Source: Methanogenium organophilum
GTDB lineage: Archaea; Halobacteriota; Methanomicrobia; Methanomicrobiales; Methanomicrobiaceae
Length of the DNA stretch: 64,000 nucleotides
Direction: 5' to 3'
Assembly (NCBI RefSeq): GCF_026684035.1
Contig: NZ_CP113361.1
Location: 434,001 to 498,000, forward strand
In this document: piece after piece, positions 8,567-17,348 of the stretch
Layout of the letters: every line of letters starts with the position of its first letter
How positions within the stretch are numbered: the stretch's first letter is position 1
The notes under the pieces: model-generated
The model's input: the letters and a program-made list of their open reading frames with translations, nothing else
Databases searched by the model: none
What the model was told of the DNA's origin: nothing
Made by a program: the position numbers and the translations under genes

Positions 8567-9283
8567 ATGCAGGACATCACCATAATCCTCACAAGCGGCA
8601 CCCTCATTGGAATCGCCATTCTTGCGATAAAATCAGGCCTCGGGTGCGGCCTGTCAGGACTGAATAATAAGGAAATCATCGGTTTTGCCGCTGGATACGG
8701 CATAATTGCATTCCTTGTCGGACTGGTTGCAACCATGGTATCTCCCGACGTGACCGATATGGTATTAGGCGCGGGTATTGGCATGCACCTAATCATTGCT
8801 GCCGGACTGCTCTATTTCGGAATACAAACACGAAAACGATGGTTATCCGGGAAAAAAGACATCTCAAGAAGAACATTTCTCTGGGTATCCGTTCCGTGTC
8901 CGGCATGCATGACCGCAACCTTCCTCGCCTGTATTGTCCTCATCGATACGACCGGCATTTCAGGTATCGCCATTAGTGTTCTGGTATCCCTGATCCTTGC
9001 AGCTGGCATTGTCATATCAGCGATCGGAATTTCCCTGGCATCCACCCGTGGCGGATGGAACAATCCGTCCAGCCTGGGAAGCGCCATGATTATGCTTGGC
9101 CTCTTCTATTTGCTCTGCCCGCTCTTCATCCCGGCATACATTGAGGCGCAACAGATCAAGGGTCAGATCACCATGTCATTCCCGACAAACACAGGAACCG
9201 GACTCCTCATTCTCTTCATACCCATCTGTGCCGGGTTCGTGATCAGTAGAATACAGCGAGCACGGTCAGGAGGGATATTATAA
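8567..9283 (+). CDS. DUF2162-type predicted transporter
   Basis: 238 residues, mostly hydrophobic, about six or seven membrane helices. Cysteines lie in membrane-border motifs: SGLGCGLSG (23-31) and VPCPACMTA (109-117, a CPxC motif). It resembles the DUF2162 family of predicted transporters, whose members occur beside MotA/ExbB-type channels and CobN-like proteins. The substrate is unknown; the CPxC motif and the cobalt/cobamide neighbours suggest a metal, a metal chelate, or electrons through a thiol pair, all inference. First gene of a coupled three-gene set, ending 1 bp inside the next gene. Confidence 0.8.
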   Translation: MQDITIILTSGTLIGIAILAIKSGLGCGLSGLNNKEIIGFAAGYGIIAFLVGLVATMVSPDVTDMVLGAGIGMHLIIAAGLLYFGIQTRKRWLSGKKDISRRTFLWVSVPCPACMTATFLACIVLIDTTGISGIAISVLVSLILAAGIVISAIGISLASTRGGWNNPSSLGSAMIMLGLFYLLCPLFIPAYIEAQQIKGQITMSFPTNTGTGLLILFIPICAGFVISRIQRARSGGIL

Positions 9284-9900
9284 TGGAAGTCGCATCATCC
9301 GTCATGGAAGTACTGTTCCTCTTCTCTGAAGCACTGCTGTATCCGGCAATCCTGCTTTTAATCGCCCTTGTCATCTGGGCACTCGTCATGATTGGCCAGG
9401 TCGTCTCCGAATATTCAGGAAGAGTCAGGGACATCGGAAAGATTCGGGAGGCAGGAAAACAGGCACACAAAGAGATTACTGCGGATAACCCCGCCGGTGC
9501 AAGAAAGGCATTTACAAACATCCCCCTGAACCCGATGGTCAGGAAATTTGTCACCGATATCAGCGGCTTCTTTGGAGATAGCAAATTGCCCATCGAAGCA
9601 GAAAAACTGCTCCAGGACTATGAACTCATCATCGGAAAGGAATTACAGCACCTGAAGATCCTCACCCGTACCGCCCCGATGCTTGGCCTTATGGGAACAC
9701 TCATCCCGCTTGGCCCGGCACTGATGGGACTATCCTCAGGAAATATCCAGGCACTGGCATCCAATCTGGTCGTTGCCTTCAGCACCACGGTGCTGGGCCT
9801 GCTTGTTGGTGGAATCGCCTATGCTATCATGGTGGTCAGGCGTGGCTGGTATTTCCAGGACTTCTCTGACATGGAGTACATTGTGGAGGGACTTGAATGA
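9283..9900 (+). CDS. MotA/TolQ/ExbB-family proton channel protein
   Basis: 205 residues. One helix at about 19-42, a cytoplasmic part of about 85 residues, then the conserved two-helix core: TRTAPMLGLMGTLIPLG (128-144) and ASNLVVAFSTTVLGLLVG (159-176). This is the signature region of TolQ/ExbB/MotA, which form proton-conducting pentamers that turn proton-motive force into work on a partner. The next gene supplies an ExbD-like partner (DUF2149). No flagellar or TonB gene is nearby, and an archaeon has no outer membrane, so the partner is more likely the outward CobN-like protein encoded next. Confidence 0.9.
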   Translation: MEVASSVMEVLFLFSEALLYPAILLLIALVIWALVMIGQVVSEYSGRVRDIGKIREAGKQAHKEITADNPAGARKAFTNIPLNPMVRKFVTDISGFFGDSKLPIEAEKLLQDYELIIGKELQHLKILTRTAPMLGLMGTLIPLGPALMGLSSGNIQALASNLVVAFSTTVLGLLVGGIAYAIMVVRRGWYFQDFSDMEYIVEGLE

Positions 9901-10259
9901 GAAAGAGACAGAGACAAAGACAAAGACAAAGACGCTATCTCACAGAAGAGGAGGACGATGACCCCCTTGCAGGCATGGCCAACCTCTTTGATGTTGCCAT
10001 GGTCTTTGCCGTCGCTCTCCTCGTGGCACTGGTACTCTCCTATAATATGCCCGAGATGCTGGACGATCAGTCCACCGTGACTCTCGTGAAAAACCCCGGC
10101 ACACCCGACATGGAGATCATCGTCAAAGACCAGAATGAGATCACCGTGCTGAATATGACAGATCAGGTGTCAGGCGGACAGGGCACCAAAATGGGCACTG
10201 CCTATCGTTTGGAGAATGGTCAGGTCATATATGTACCTGATACCGAAACAACCGAATAA
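9897..10259 (+). CDS. DUF2149 protein, ExbD/TolR-like partner of the proton channel
   Basis: 120 residues. A basic/acidic N-terminus (RQRQRQRQRR then EEEDDD), one helix at about 32-49 that begins with an aspartate (NLFDVAMVFAVALLVA) and an extracytoplasmic domain of about 70 residues. ExbD and TolR share this plan, with the helix-border Asp as the protonation site, so Asp32 is the probable counterpart. The match to DUF2149 is from memory of the family and context. The N-terminal Arg-Gln run is encoded by a six-base microsatellite (9902-9933). Overlaps the channel gene by 4 bp. Confidence 0.82.
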   Translation: MRKRQRQRQRQRRYLTEEEDDDPLAGMANLFDVAMVFAVALLVALVLSYNMPEMLDDQSTVTLVKNPGTPDMEIIVKDQNEITVLNMTDQVSGGQGTKMGTAYRLENGQVIYVPDTETTE

Positions 10260-10287
10260 TAGTGCATTATTTCACATTACAACAACC

Positions 10288-10305
10288 CCCCCTTCACGAA
10301 GGGGG
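10288..10305 (+). terminator. Hairpin after the DUF2149 gene
   Basis: CCCCCTT-CACG-AAGGGGG, a perfect 7-bp stem with a 4-base loop, 28 bp after the stop at 10259 and followed within a few bases by a short T-run (GTTTTG). It could end the three-gene transcript or reduce read-through into cobN. Confidence 0.5.
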
Positions 10306-10353
10306 CATCTGTTTTGATCCATGTTTGTCTATCATTTTATACCCCCTCAAACA

Positions 10354-10391
10354 AGTTAAGTTACAAATAGACAATTTAATTTACTTTAACT
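10354..10391 (+). promoter_or_regulatory. AT-rich dyad upstream of the CobN-like gene
   Basis: AGTTAA (10354-10359) and TTAACT (10386-10391) form an inverted repeat around an AT-rich core that includes CAATTTAATTTAC. It lies 57-94 bp before the cobN ATG, in the right place for a promoter plus operator. The gene itself has a GAGGT ribosome site just before its ATG, so it probably has its own leader and promoter. Confidence 0.35.
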
Positions 10392-10447
10392 CAAAATAAT
10401 TTTCAGTTCGGTCGGCCAACCCGCCACACCGGATAATTGAGGTATAC

Positions 10448-13400
10448 ATGAGATTAAACGAAAAAAACCGATGGGAGTGGCTCTGTGCCATGATGCTCAT
10501 TGTTTTCCTGATCGTTGCACCGGCAGCAGCAGAGGAAATGGGCAATTCGGGAATGAATGTGACAACACCATATGAATCTGTAACAGAAGAGATTCAGGAG
10601 AACGTCACAGAAGTTGAAATACCGGTACCGACAGCAGAAACAACACCCGCACCGGAAGCACCGGTGATGGAACGCCACAGACTGGCGATCGTCACAGGAG
10701 ATCCCTGCAACACAGACGATCTGAATAACGCCACTCTGGATGCACCACTGGACGTAACACTCCTGAATAATTCCGAAGCGCTCACATACGATTTTTCTTC
10801 GGAAGCACTCATCTTTGCCGCGTCCGTGGATGAAGCAGCACTGGAACAGATCTGTGCTACGATGAAACCGAATGTGTCAGTAGTGGTCTACGACCTTCCC
10901 GACGGGATGGATGTTGGAACACCGGCAGATGCTACCATTACAGCATACTGGACCAACTGCTGTACAGAGAACTTCCACAATATGATTGTCTACATGGACA
11001 ATATCTACTTCGAAAATGATACCCCTGTAGATCCGCCTGTCATACCGGAATGTGAAACCGAACACGTCATTACCATCATTACCAATGATCCGGAAAGACA
11101 GAGTTCGGTTACCAATGCAACCGGCATGACAGATCTGATTGTCACACTCTGCAATGAAACAGAAGCAGGACTTCATGACTTCAGTGCAGATGAACTGATC
11201 TTTGCCGCATCTGTCAATAACGGAACGCTGGCACTGATTGATTCGGCCATCACTGAGAACACGACCCTTGTGGTGTATGAAGCACCGGTCAATTCCACCA
11301 TTGGAACTCCCGCAGACGAGACGATTATTCAGTTGTGGGAAGAAGGCGGCGATGAAAACGTCCTGAACCTGCTCCGGCATATCGAGGAGACCTACTTCGG
11401 AAATGAAACAGCGCTCCTCCGGCAGCAGGCAACACTCCTCGCAGAAGCAGAAGGGGAAGAACTCTCGATTGTGATCATCATCGGTGGAGAAAGCTATGTC
11501 CCGATGTATCTTGAAGCAGGAGAGAAGTGCCCCGCAAATGTCACGGTCTATTCATCCAAACTCCTGCCGGATGATCTTAACCTTACCGGATATGACCTGA
11601 TCTTCATGGAGATGTTTGGTGCAGGTATCGACATCATTGAACCTGCGGTGAACAACGCAACCGCTGCAGGCGTTCCGGTAGCGGTCATCCATGCAGGGAC
11701 ATATGAGTACCTGGGGACCGTCAATATGACTCCCCATGCGTATGTGGAAGAATACTGGGAGAACAGTGGACCAGAGAATGCACAGAGACTGATTAATTAT
11801 CTCAGTGCCGCCATCTGTGGTGCCGATATCCCCATCGAGGATCCTATTCAGACCCCTTCAGAGTGTATTTATCACCCTGACTCGGAAGAGCTGTTTGAGA
11901 CTCTGGACGCCTACATGGAATGGTACGCCACAAACGGCACCTACGATCTGACAAAACCAACGATTGGCATCATCTTCTATGACAGCCACTACAAATCAGG
12001 CGATCTCGCTGGTGACCATGCGATCATGAGAGAATTCGAGGCACAGGGCGCAAACATCCTTACTGTCTTCCTGGATTATAATAATCCACACGTCATTGAC
12101 CGCTTCTTCGTCAAAGACGGAGTTCCGGTCGTCGACGCCATCGTCAACACCCGATGCTTCAGGTTCTATGGCTCAGGGTCAAATCCCGAGAGAGGAATTG
12201 AGGAGCTCACCACCTACAACATACCAATCATCAACGCTCTGGTGGACTATTCAAAAACACCGGAAGAGTGGGTGAACTGCACGGACGGCATCACTTCCTC
12301 AAAGGTCGGTTACTCCATCGGAATGCCGGAACTGGACGGCCAGACTGAGTTCATCTGGACCGCTGGCAGAGGAATTGATCCCCGGACAGAGGCTATCGGA
12401 TTCCGCCCCATCACCCCTGTCGCAGAACAGATCAGCTGGCTTGTAGAAAGAGTCATTGCACTCTCAGATCTCAGAAACAACGCAAATTCCGGGAAAAAAG
12501 TCGCCATAGTCTACTATAACCACGGCGGTGGCAGGGACAATCTTGGCGCCAGCTACCTTGACATCGTGCCGAGTCTGACCAATCTCCTGGATGCCATGGA
12601 GGATGAGGGCTACGCAATTGATGGCGAGGTCCCAACCGAGGACGAACTCCTTGACCTGATGCTCCTTCAGGGAAGAAATGTCGGTACATGGGCTCCCGGA
12701 GAGCTTGACAGCATGGTAGAAGAAGGGGACGTGGTCCTGCTTCCTGCCGAACAGTATGCTGAATGGTTCCACGAGCTCCCGGCAGACAAGCAGGAAGAGG
12801 TGATCGCGAAATGGGGAGAGCCACCTGGCGAGATCATGGTCTATAACAACGGCGGACAGGACTATCTTGTGATTCCCACCGTCTCCTTTGGTAATGTAAT
12901 TCTTACTCCACAGCCTACCAGAGGATGGCTGCAGGACGAGGCAGTACTGTACCACGACACAGATCTTCCTCCCCACCACCAGTATATCGCCTTCTATCTC
13001 TGGCTGCAGAATCAGTTTGATGCTGACGCCATTGTGCACTTCGGAAGACACGGCACGCAGGAGTGGCTCCCCGGAAAAGAACGTGGACTCTCCGCAACAG
13101 ACGACTGGCCACCGCTCCTCATTGGTGACATTCCCAACATCTACCCATACATTATGGACGGACTCGGTGAAGGAACACAGGCAAAGAGGAGAGGCAATGC
13201 CGTCATTATTGACCACCTGACTCCGCCAATCGTTGCGGCAGGTCTATACGGTGACTTTTCGACTCTTCACGAAAAGATACACGCATACAGTGCAACAAAC
13301 ATCACCGTGAAAGAGGAATACCGGAAAAGCATCACCACCCTGTACCAGGAGATGAATATCAACGCCACCCTCGACTGCTCCGTAGATGAGATTGAGGCGA

Positions 13401-15499
13401 TGTCGGATGACGAATTCAGCGAATTCATCAACGGTGACCTCCACGAGTACCTGCACGAACTCGGTGACGAGTTCATCCCCTATGGACTGCATATTCTCGG
13501 GGAACCGCCGGAAGATGGCGATCTTGTATCCCTCGTCAGGGCGATGCTCGGTGAGGAGTTTGAGGAAGATGTCGGAACCATCTATCCGGAACCGGATAGT
13601 ATTTCAGCGGCACACGGCAACTGCACGGTCATTGAAGCCCTCCTTACAGAAGTGCTTCTCAATGGAACCGACCCTGCAGCGGCACAGGAAACCGTTCTCG
13701 GCGATTCTTCAGCTGCTGTAACCGCAGACCTGAACACGGCAATCGATTATGCCGCAGACATCGAAGCGTGCTCTGTTGAAATCCCCGCAATCATCAATGC
13801 GCTTGGCGGCGGCTATATCCCACCCAATACCGGCGGCGATCCGGTCAGAAGCCCTGAAAGTCTCCCCACCGGCAACAATTTCCACTCCTTTGACTCACGA
13901 CTGATGCCCACAGAGGAGGCATGGAATGTCGGTGTGCAGATGGCAGAGGAGATGCTCGAGCAGTACGGCGAAGCACACGACGGTGCCTATCCTGACAAGG
14001 CAGCATTTGTCCTCTGGGCATGTGAATCGATGCGTCATGAGGGTGTGACAGAATGTGAAGCACTCTACCTTCTCGGGGTAAAACCTGTATGGAGCAAAGG
14101 GAAGGTCAAAGGCGTGGAACTCATCCCGTCCGCTGAACTCGGACGGCCCAGAATTGATGTGGTCTTTATCGCATCAGGACTCTACAGGGATACTTTCTCG
14201 GATAAAATTGAACTGCTCGATGATGCAGTACGCCTTGCAGCACAGGCCGAAGACGACCTCTATCCGAACTATGTGTCAGAGAACAGCGAGGAGCTGTATG
14301 CAACGCTCATCACCAACGGATATGACGAGGAAACCGCCCGGCGCCTCTCAATGTCAAGAATATTCTCCGCCGCACCGGGTGCATACGGCACCGGCCTGTC
14401 TTCTGCGATTGATTCCAGTGACACATGGGAGAATGAGGACAAACTCACTGACCTCTACCTCAGTAAACTGGGATATGTCTATAATGGCGAAGACTGGGGC
14501 GAACCAAACAAAGCTCTCTTCCGGGATAACCTCGGGGATGTAGATGCAGCGGTCCACAGCCGGAGTTCCAATCTCTACGGACTTGTTGACAACGACGACT
14601 GTTTCCAGTATTTCGGAGGTCTCTCAATGGTGATTAAGTCAATCTCAGGCACAGGGCCTGATATGTTCATCACCGATCTCCGGTCCGCCGGCAAACCGCA
14701 GACCACAACCCTCAGTGATTTCATCCTGAAAGAACTGGATGCACGTTATTTCAATCCGAAATGGATTGAAGGGATGATGGAACACGGCTATGCAGGGGCA
14801 CGCTACATGGACAAAAAATTCCTGGAGAACCTCTGGGGATGGAGTGTGACAAACCCTGACATCATCTCGAGCGATGTCTGGGACAAGGTCTTTGATGTCT
14901 ATGTCAATGACAAGAACAATCTCGGTCTCGATGAATTCTTCGCCGAGAACCCCTACGCATACCAGTCCATGGTCGGACGGATGATGGAAGCCGCCCGCAA
15001 AGGCTACTGGGACGCTGACAGTGAAGCACTGGAAACACTTGCACGTGAATACCAGGAGTCTGTCCGGACGAATGGTGTTACATGCTGCCACCACACATGC
15101 GGTAACCTTGCACTTTCAAGCTATATTCAGGGTGTGATGAATGCCTTGGCGCAGAAAAACGCTGATGACAGCTCTGATGACCCGTCAGCAGAAGTGCTGA
15201 AGCAGACTGCAGCGGCAGCGGCACCAACAACGGAGATACCGTTGGCAGTGGAGGACGACCAGTCCGGTGCGGAATCCATGACCAACACGACAGTCACCGG
15301 CGGATATGGTGAAAACGCACAGGAACCCGCTGCTCCTCAGGTGGCACCACCCGATGTCGGTGTCTCCGGACAGGTGATGGAGAAAGTTACGAAAAATAAC
15401 GCGGACAGCGGATCAACCAGCACACCCATTGCACCGATTATCATCGTGTGCATTATCATCGCTGCCGTCTTTGTAGGTATCCGGTGGAAGAAAATATAA
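10448..15499 (+). CDS. CobN-like chelatase, exported and membrane-anchored
   Basis: 1683 residues. An N-terminal signal sequence (about 1-29), three related domains of about 120 residues each (about 77-193, 206-319, 338-459), then the CobN/BchH-type chelatase core (about 480-1550) with the conserved block HFGRHGTQEWLPGKERGL near residue 864 and a Cys/His cluster TCCHHTCGN near 1545. A low-complexity linker and one helix (about 1657-1677) with a basic end form a C-terminal anchor. CobN proteins bind tetrapyrroles and handle their metal, but the cobalamin enzyme is cytoplasmic and needs CobS/CobT. This one faces outward, has no AAA+ partner here, and follows an ExbB/DUF2149 pair. Likely role: surface capture or metal removal/insertion on a corrinoid or porphyrinoid, driven by the proton-motive force (inference). 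Confidence 0.88.
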   Translation: MRLNEKNRWEWLCAMMLIVFLIVAPAAAEEMGNSGMNVTTPYESVTEEIQENVTEVEIPVPTAETTPAPEAPVMERHRLAIVTGDPCNTDDLNNATLDAPLDVTLLNNSEALTYDFSSEALIFAASVDEAALEQICATMKPNVSVVVYDLPDGMDVGTPADATITAYWTNCCTENFHNMIVYMDNIYFENDTPVDPPVIPECETEHVITIITNDPERQSSVTNATGMTDLIVTLCNETEAGLHDFSADELIFAASVNNGTLALIDSAITENTTLVVYEAPVNSTIGTPADETIIQLWEEGGDENVLNLLRHIEETYFGNETALLRQQATLLAEAEGEELSIVIIIGGESYVPMYLEAGEKCPANVTVYSSKLLPDDLNLTGYDLIFMEMFGAGIDIIEPAVNNATAAGVPVAVIHAGTYEYLGTVNMTPHAYVEEYWENSGPENAQRLINYLSAAICGADIPIEDPIQTPSECIYHPDSEELFETLDAYMEWYATNGTYDLTKPTIGIIFYDSHYKSGDLAGDHAIMREFEAQGANILTVFLDYNNPHVIDRFFVKDGVPVVDAIVNTRCFRFYGSGSNPERGIEELTTYNIPIINALVDYSKTPEEWVNCTDGITSSKVGYSIGMPELDGQTEFIWTAGRGIDPRTEAIGFRPITPVAEQISWLVERVIALSDLRNNANSGKKVAIVYYNHGGGRDNLGASYLDIVPSLTNLLDAMEDEGYAIDGEVPTEDELLDLMLLQGRNVGTWAPGELDSMVEEGDVVLLPAEQYAEWFHELPADKQEEVIAKWGEPPGEIMVYNNGGQDYLVIPTVSFGNVILTPQPTRGWLQDEAVLYHDTDLPPHHQYIAFYLWLQNQFDADAIVHFGRHGTQEWLPGKERGLSATDDWPPLLIGDIPNIYPYIMDGLGEGTQAKRRGNAVIIDHLTPPIVAAGLYGDFSTLHEKIHAYSATNITVKEEYRKSITTLYQEMNINATLDCSVDEIEAMSDDEFSEFINGDLHEYLHELGDEFIPYGLHILGEPPEDGDLVSLVRAMLGEEFEEDVGTIYPEPDSISAAHGNCTVIEALLTEVLLNGTDPAAAQETVLGDSSAAVTADLNTAIDYAADIEACSVEIPAIINALGGGYIPPNTGGDPVRSPESLPTGNNFHSFDSRLMPTEEAWNVGVQMAEEMLEQYGEAHDGAYPDKAAFVLWACESMRHEGVTECEALYLLGVKPVWSKGKVKGVELIPSAELGRPRIDVVFIASGLYRDTFSDKIELLDDAVRLAAQAEDDLYPNYVSENSEELYATLITNGYDEETARRLSMSRIFSAAPGAYGTGLSSAIDSSDTWENEDKLTDLYLSKLGYVYNGEDWGEPNKALFRDNLGDVDAAVHSRSSNLYGLVDNDDCFQYFGGLSMVIKSISGTGPDMFITDLRSAGKPQTTTLSDFILKELDARYFNPKWIEGMMEHGYAGARYMDKKFLENLWGWSVTNPDIISSDVWDKVFDVYVNDKNNLGLDEFFAENPYAYQSMVGRMMEAARKGYWDADSEALETLAREYQESVRTNGVTCCHHTCGNLALSSYIQGVMNALAQKNADDSSDDPSAEVLKQTAAAAAPTTEIPLAVEDDQSGAESMTNTTVTGGYGENAQEPAAPQVAPPDVGVSGQVMEKVTKNNADSGSTSTPIAPIIIVCIIIAAVFVGIRWKKI

Positions 15500-15897
15500 T
15501 ACCGGACTCCAAATCCTCTGACTCCCCTGAAATGACCGGATGTCAAAAGGGGGGATAAACAGAGAACACGGGCACGGATTTCCGCTGCCCCAACCCTTTT
15601 TTCAGACCTTGTTTTACCGAGAGGAAAAACCCTGAAATGTTTTCGTAAAGTGCGACACTGTGTACCGAATGGAAAAAACGAAACCATGAATTTGGCAAAT
15701 TCATAAAAAAAGGACATTACATTAAAGGTTAGATTTGGAAAAACGCTCAGGAGAATACAAGAGACAGGGGGGGCAGAAGAGAGAAAAAGAGAGAATGAGA
15801 CCGATACCAAAAATCAGAACTGCTCAGGGGTAAAAACAGCCCAATTCCCATACCCTGCGACGGATTTGATATCCGGATCAATATCCGGTTCAGTACC
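15500..15897. other. Gene-free gap between convergent cobN-like and cbiA genes
   Basis: 398 bp between two convergent stops. The short open frames here lack ribosome sites and recognisable products. I see no RNA gene, repeat or strong hairpin. Confidence 0.6.
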
Positions 15898-17217
15898 TCA
15901 TTGCACAGACTGAATGGTATGCACCAGCCCGGATGCCATTTTTTCCGTGAAATATGCATGGGTATACCCTGCCAGCACATTCTGAAGATAAATCCCGTCT
16001 TTGCCGTCTTCAATACCACGGCCACGCTTTAATTCAAGGGCGAACCGCACATCTGCGGCGGCATCCACTTTGGTATAATGGAATTCATGCCCCCGGTATG
16101 AGGTTCCTTTCGGAAGGAGACAGTCTTCTGCCGTGCACGCTGCATCCACATATCCCAGTGCCTGAAACCGCCCCATCTTCACCGTCTCCGCCGGTATGAC
16201 ACCGCACATCTTTGTGCGTATGCCGTCCATCTCGATACTCTCCGTGAGATAGGTAAGCCCCCCGCATTCTGCATAGATGGGAAGTCCCCTGTCTGCTGCC
16301 CTCTTCACCTCTGCCCTGCAGGGCGATTGTTCCAGTTCTGTGCGGTGAAGTTCGGGATATCCGCCGCCGAAATACAGTGCATCCACATCAGGCAGGTGCT
16401 CTGTGAGGGGACTGAAGAAGACCAGTTCTGCACCCGCATGTCGTAGCCGGTCAAAATTATCCGCGTAATAGAAATTGAAGGCCGGATCATAGGCAACCCC
16501 AATCCGGACCGCATGTGCCGTAAGAGCACCATCAGGTTCACCGTCCCGGACAGCAAAATTGCTCTGTGCAATTCCTATGATTGCATCGACATCACAGTTC
16601 TCCTCAAGAATATCCCTGAATTCAGAAATTGAACTGGTTTCATGTGCCATCTGGAGACCGAGATGCCTGCTCTCAACACTTTTCTCCCTATCCCAGGGGA
16701 CATACCCGAACGCAGGTGCGGCAAGAGACACCGCAATCATCGCTGCGTGTCGTTTACTGCCGACCCGGTTGAAGATGGCACCACCGATGTTCACATTCCG
16801 GTCAAATGTGGCAAACCCCAACACCTGCGCATTAACACTGCGTGAGGCACCTTTTGCATCAACAACCAGAACAACCGGACAGCCAAGAATCTTTGCCACA
16901 TGTGCGGTGCTGCCGGTGTCCTCCCCTTCAAGCCCGTCAAAAAGGCCCATGACTCCTTCAATCACGGCAATATCGGCACCGGCAGACGCACGCGTGAACG
17001 TGTCAATGACCCCGTCCTCTCCCATCATATAGGGGTCAAGGTTCCGGGACTGTCTCCCGCATATAGCGGTGTGATGGGTGGGGTCAATAAAATCCGGGCC
17101 GACTTTGAACGGCTGGACGATGAGCCCCCGTTTCACGAGAGCGGACATCAGTGCACCCGAGATGGTGGTCTTTCCGCACCCGCTGTGGGTGCCGGCGATG
17201 ATGATGGTGGGAATCAT
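15898..17217 (-). CDS. Cobyrinate or Ni-sirohydrochlorin a,c-diamide synthase (CbiA/CfbB family)
   Basis: 439 residues. The N-terminal ATPase domain starts IIIAGTHSGCGKTTISGAL with a P-loop, followed by KVGPDFIDPTHHTAICGR. The C-terminal class I glutaminase-like domain has DALYFGGGYPELHRTELEQ and the nucleophile region PIYAECGGLTYLTES. The enzyme amidates the a- and c-acetate side chains using glutamine and ATP. Methanogens have two close relatives, CbiA (cobyrinate) and CfbB (Ni-sirohydrochlorin, for F430); the sequence alone does not separate them for me. Nearness to the cbi operon favours CbiA, but it is not in that operon and stands alone. Confidence 0.88.
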   Translation of the reverse strand: MIPTIIIAGTHSGCGKTTISGALMSALVKRGLIVQPFKVGPDFIDPTHHTAICGRQSRNLDPYMMGEDGVIDTFTRASAGADIAVIEGVMGLFDGLEGEDTGSTAHVAKILGCPVVLVVDAKGASRSVNAQVLGFATFDRNVNIGGAIFNRVGSKRHAAMIAVSLAAPAFGYVPWDREKSVESRHLGLQMAHETSSISEFRDILEENCDVDAIIGIAQSNFAVRDGEPDGALTAHAVRIGVAYDPAFNFYYADNFDRLRHAGAELVFFSPLTEHLPDVDALYFGGGYPELHRTELEQSPCRAEVKRAADRGLPIYAECGGLTYLTESIEMDGIRTKMCGVIPAETVKMGRFQALGYVDAACTAEDCLLPKGTSYRGHEFHYTKVDAAADVRFALELKRGRGIEDGKDGIYLQNVLAGYTHAYFTEKMASGLVHTIQSVQ

Positions 17218-17348
17218 TGAAACATAAATTGTATCTTAACCATTTTTGTTGTTCTGTTTTATGGCACCATACCGGTGACCCCCTGCCCACCCAATGCAGA
17301 TGGCTTATGCGGCTTCACTGACAACCACTCCGCAGAGGGAAAACAGAG

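Noticed and set aside
12464-13216. Minus-strand frame of 250 codons inside the CobN-like gene
   Set aside because: Antisense to conserved CobN sequence; no ribosome site or homology evident.
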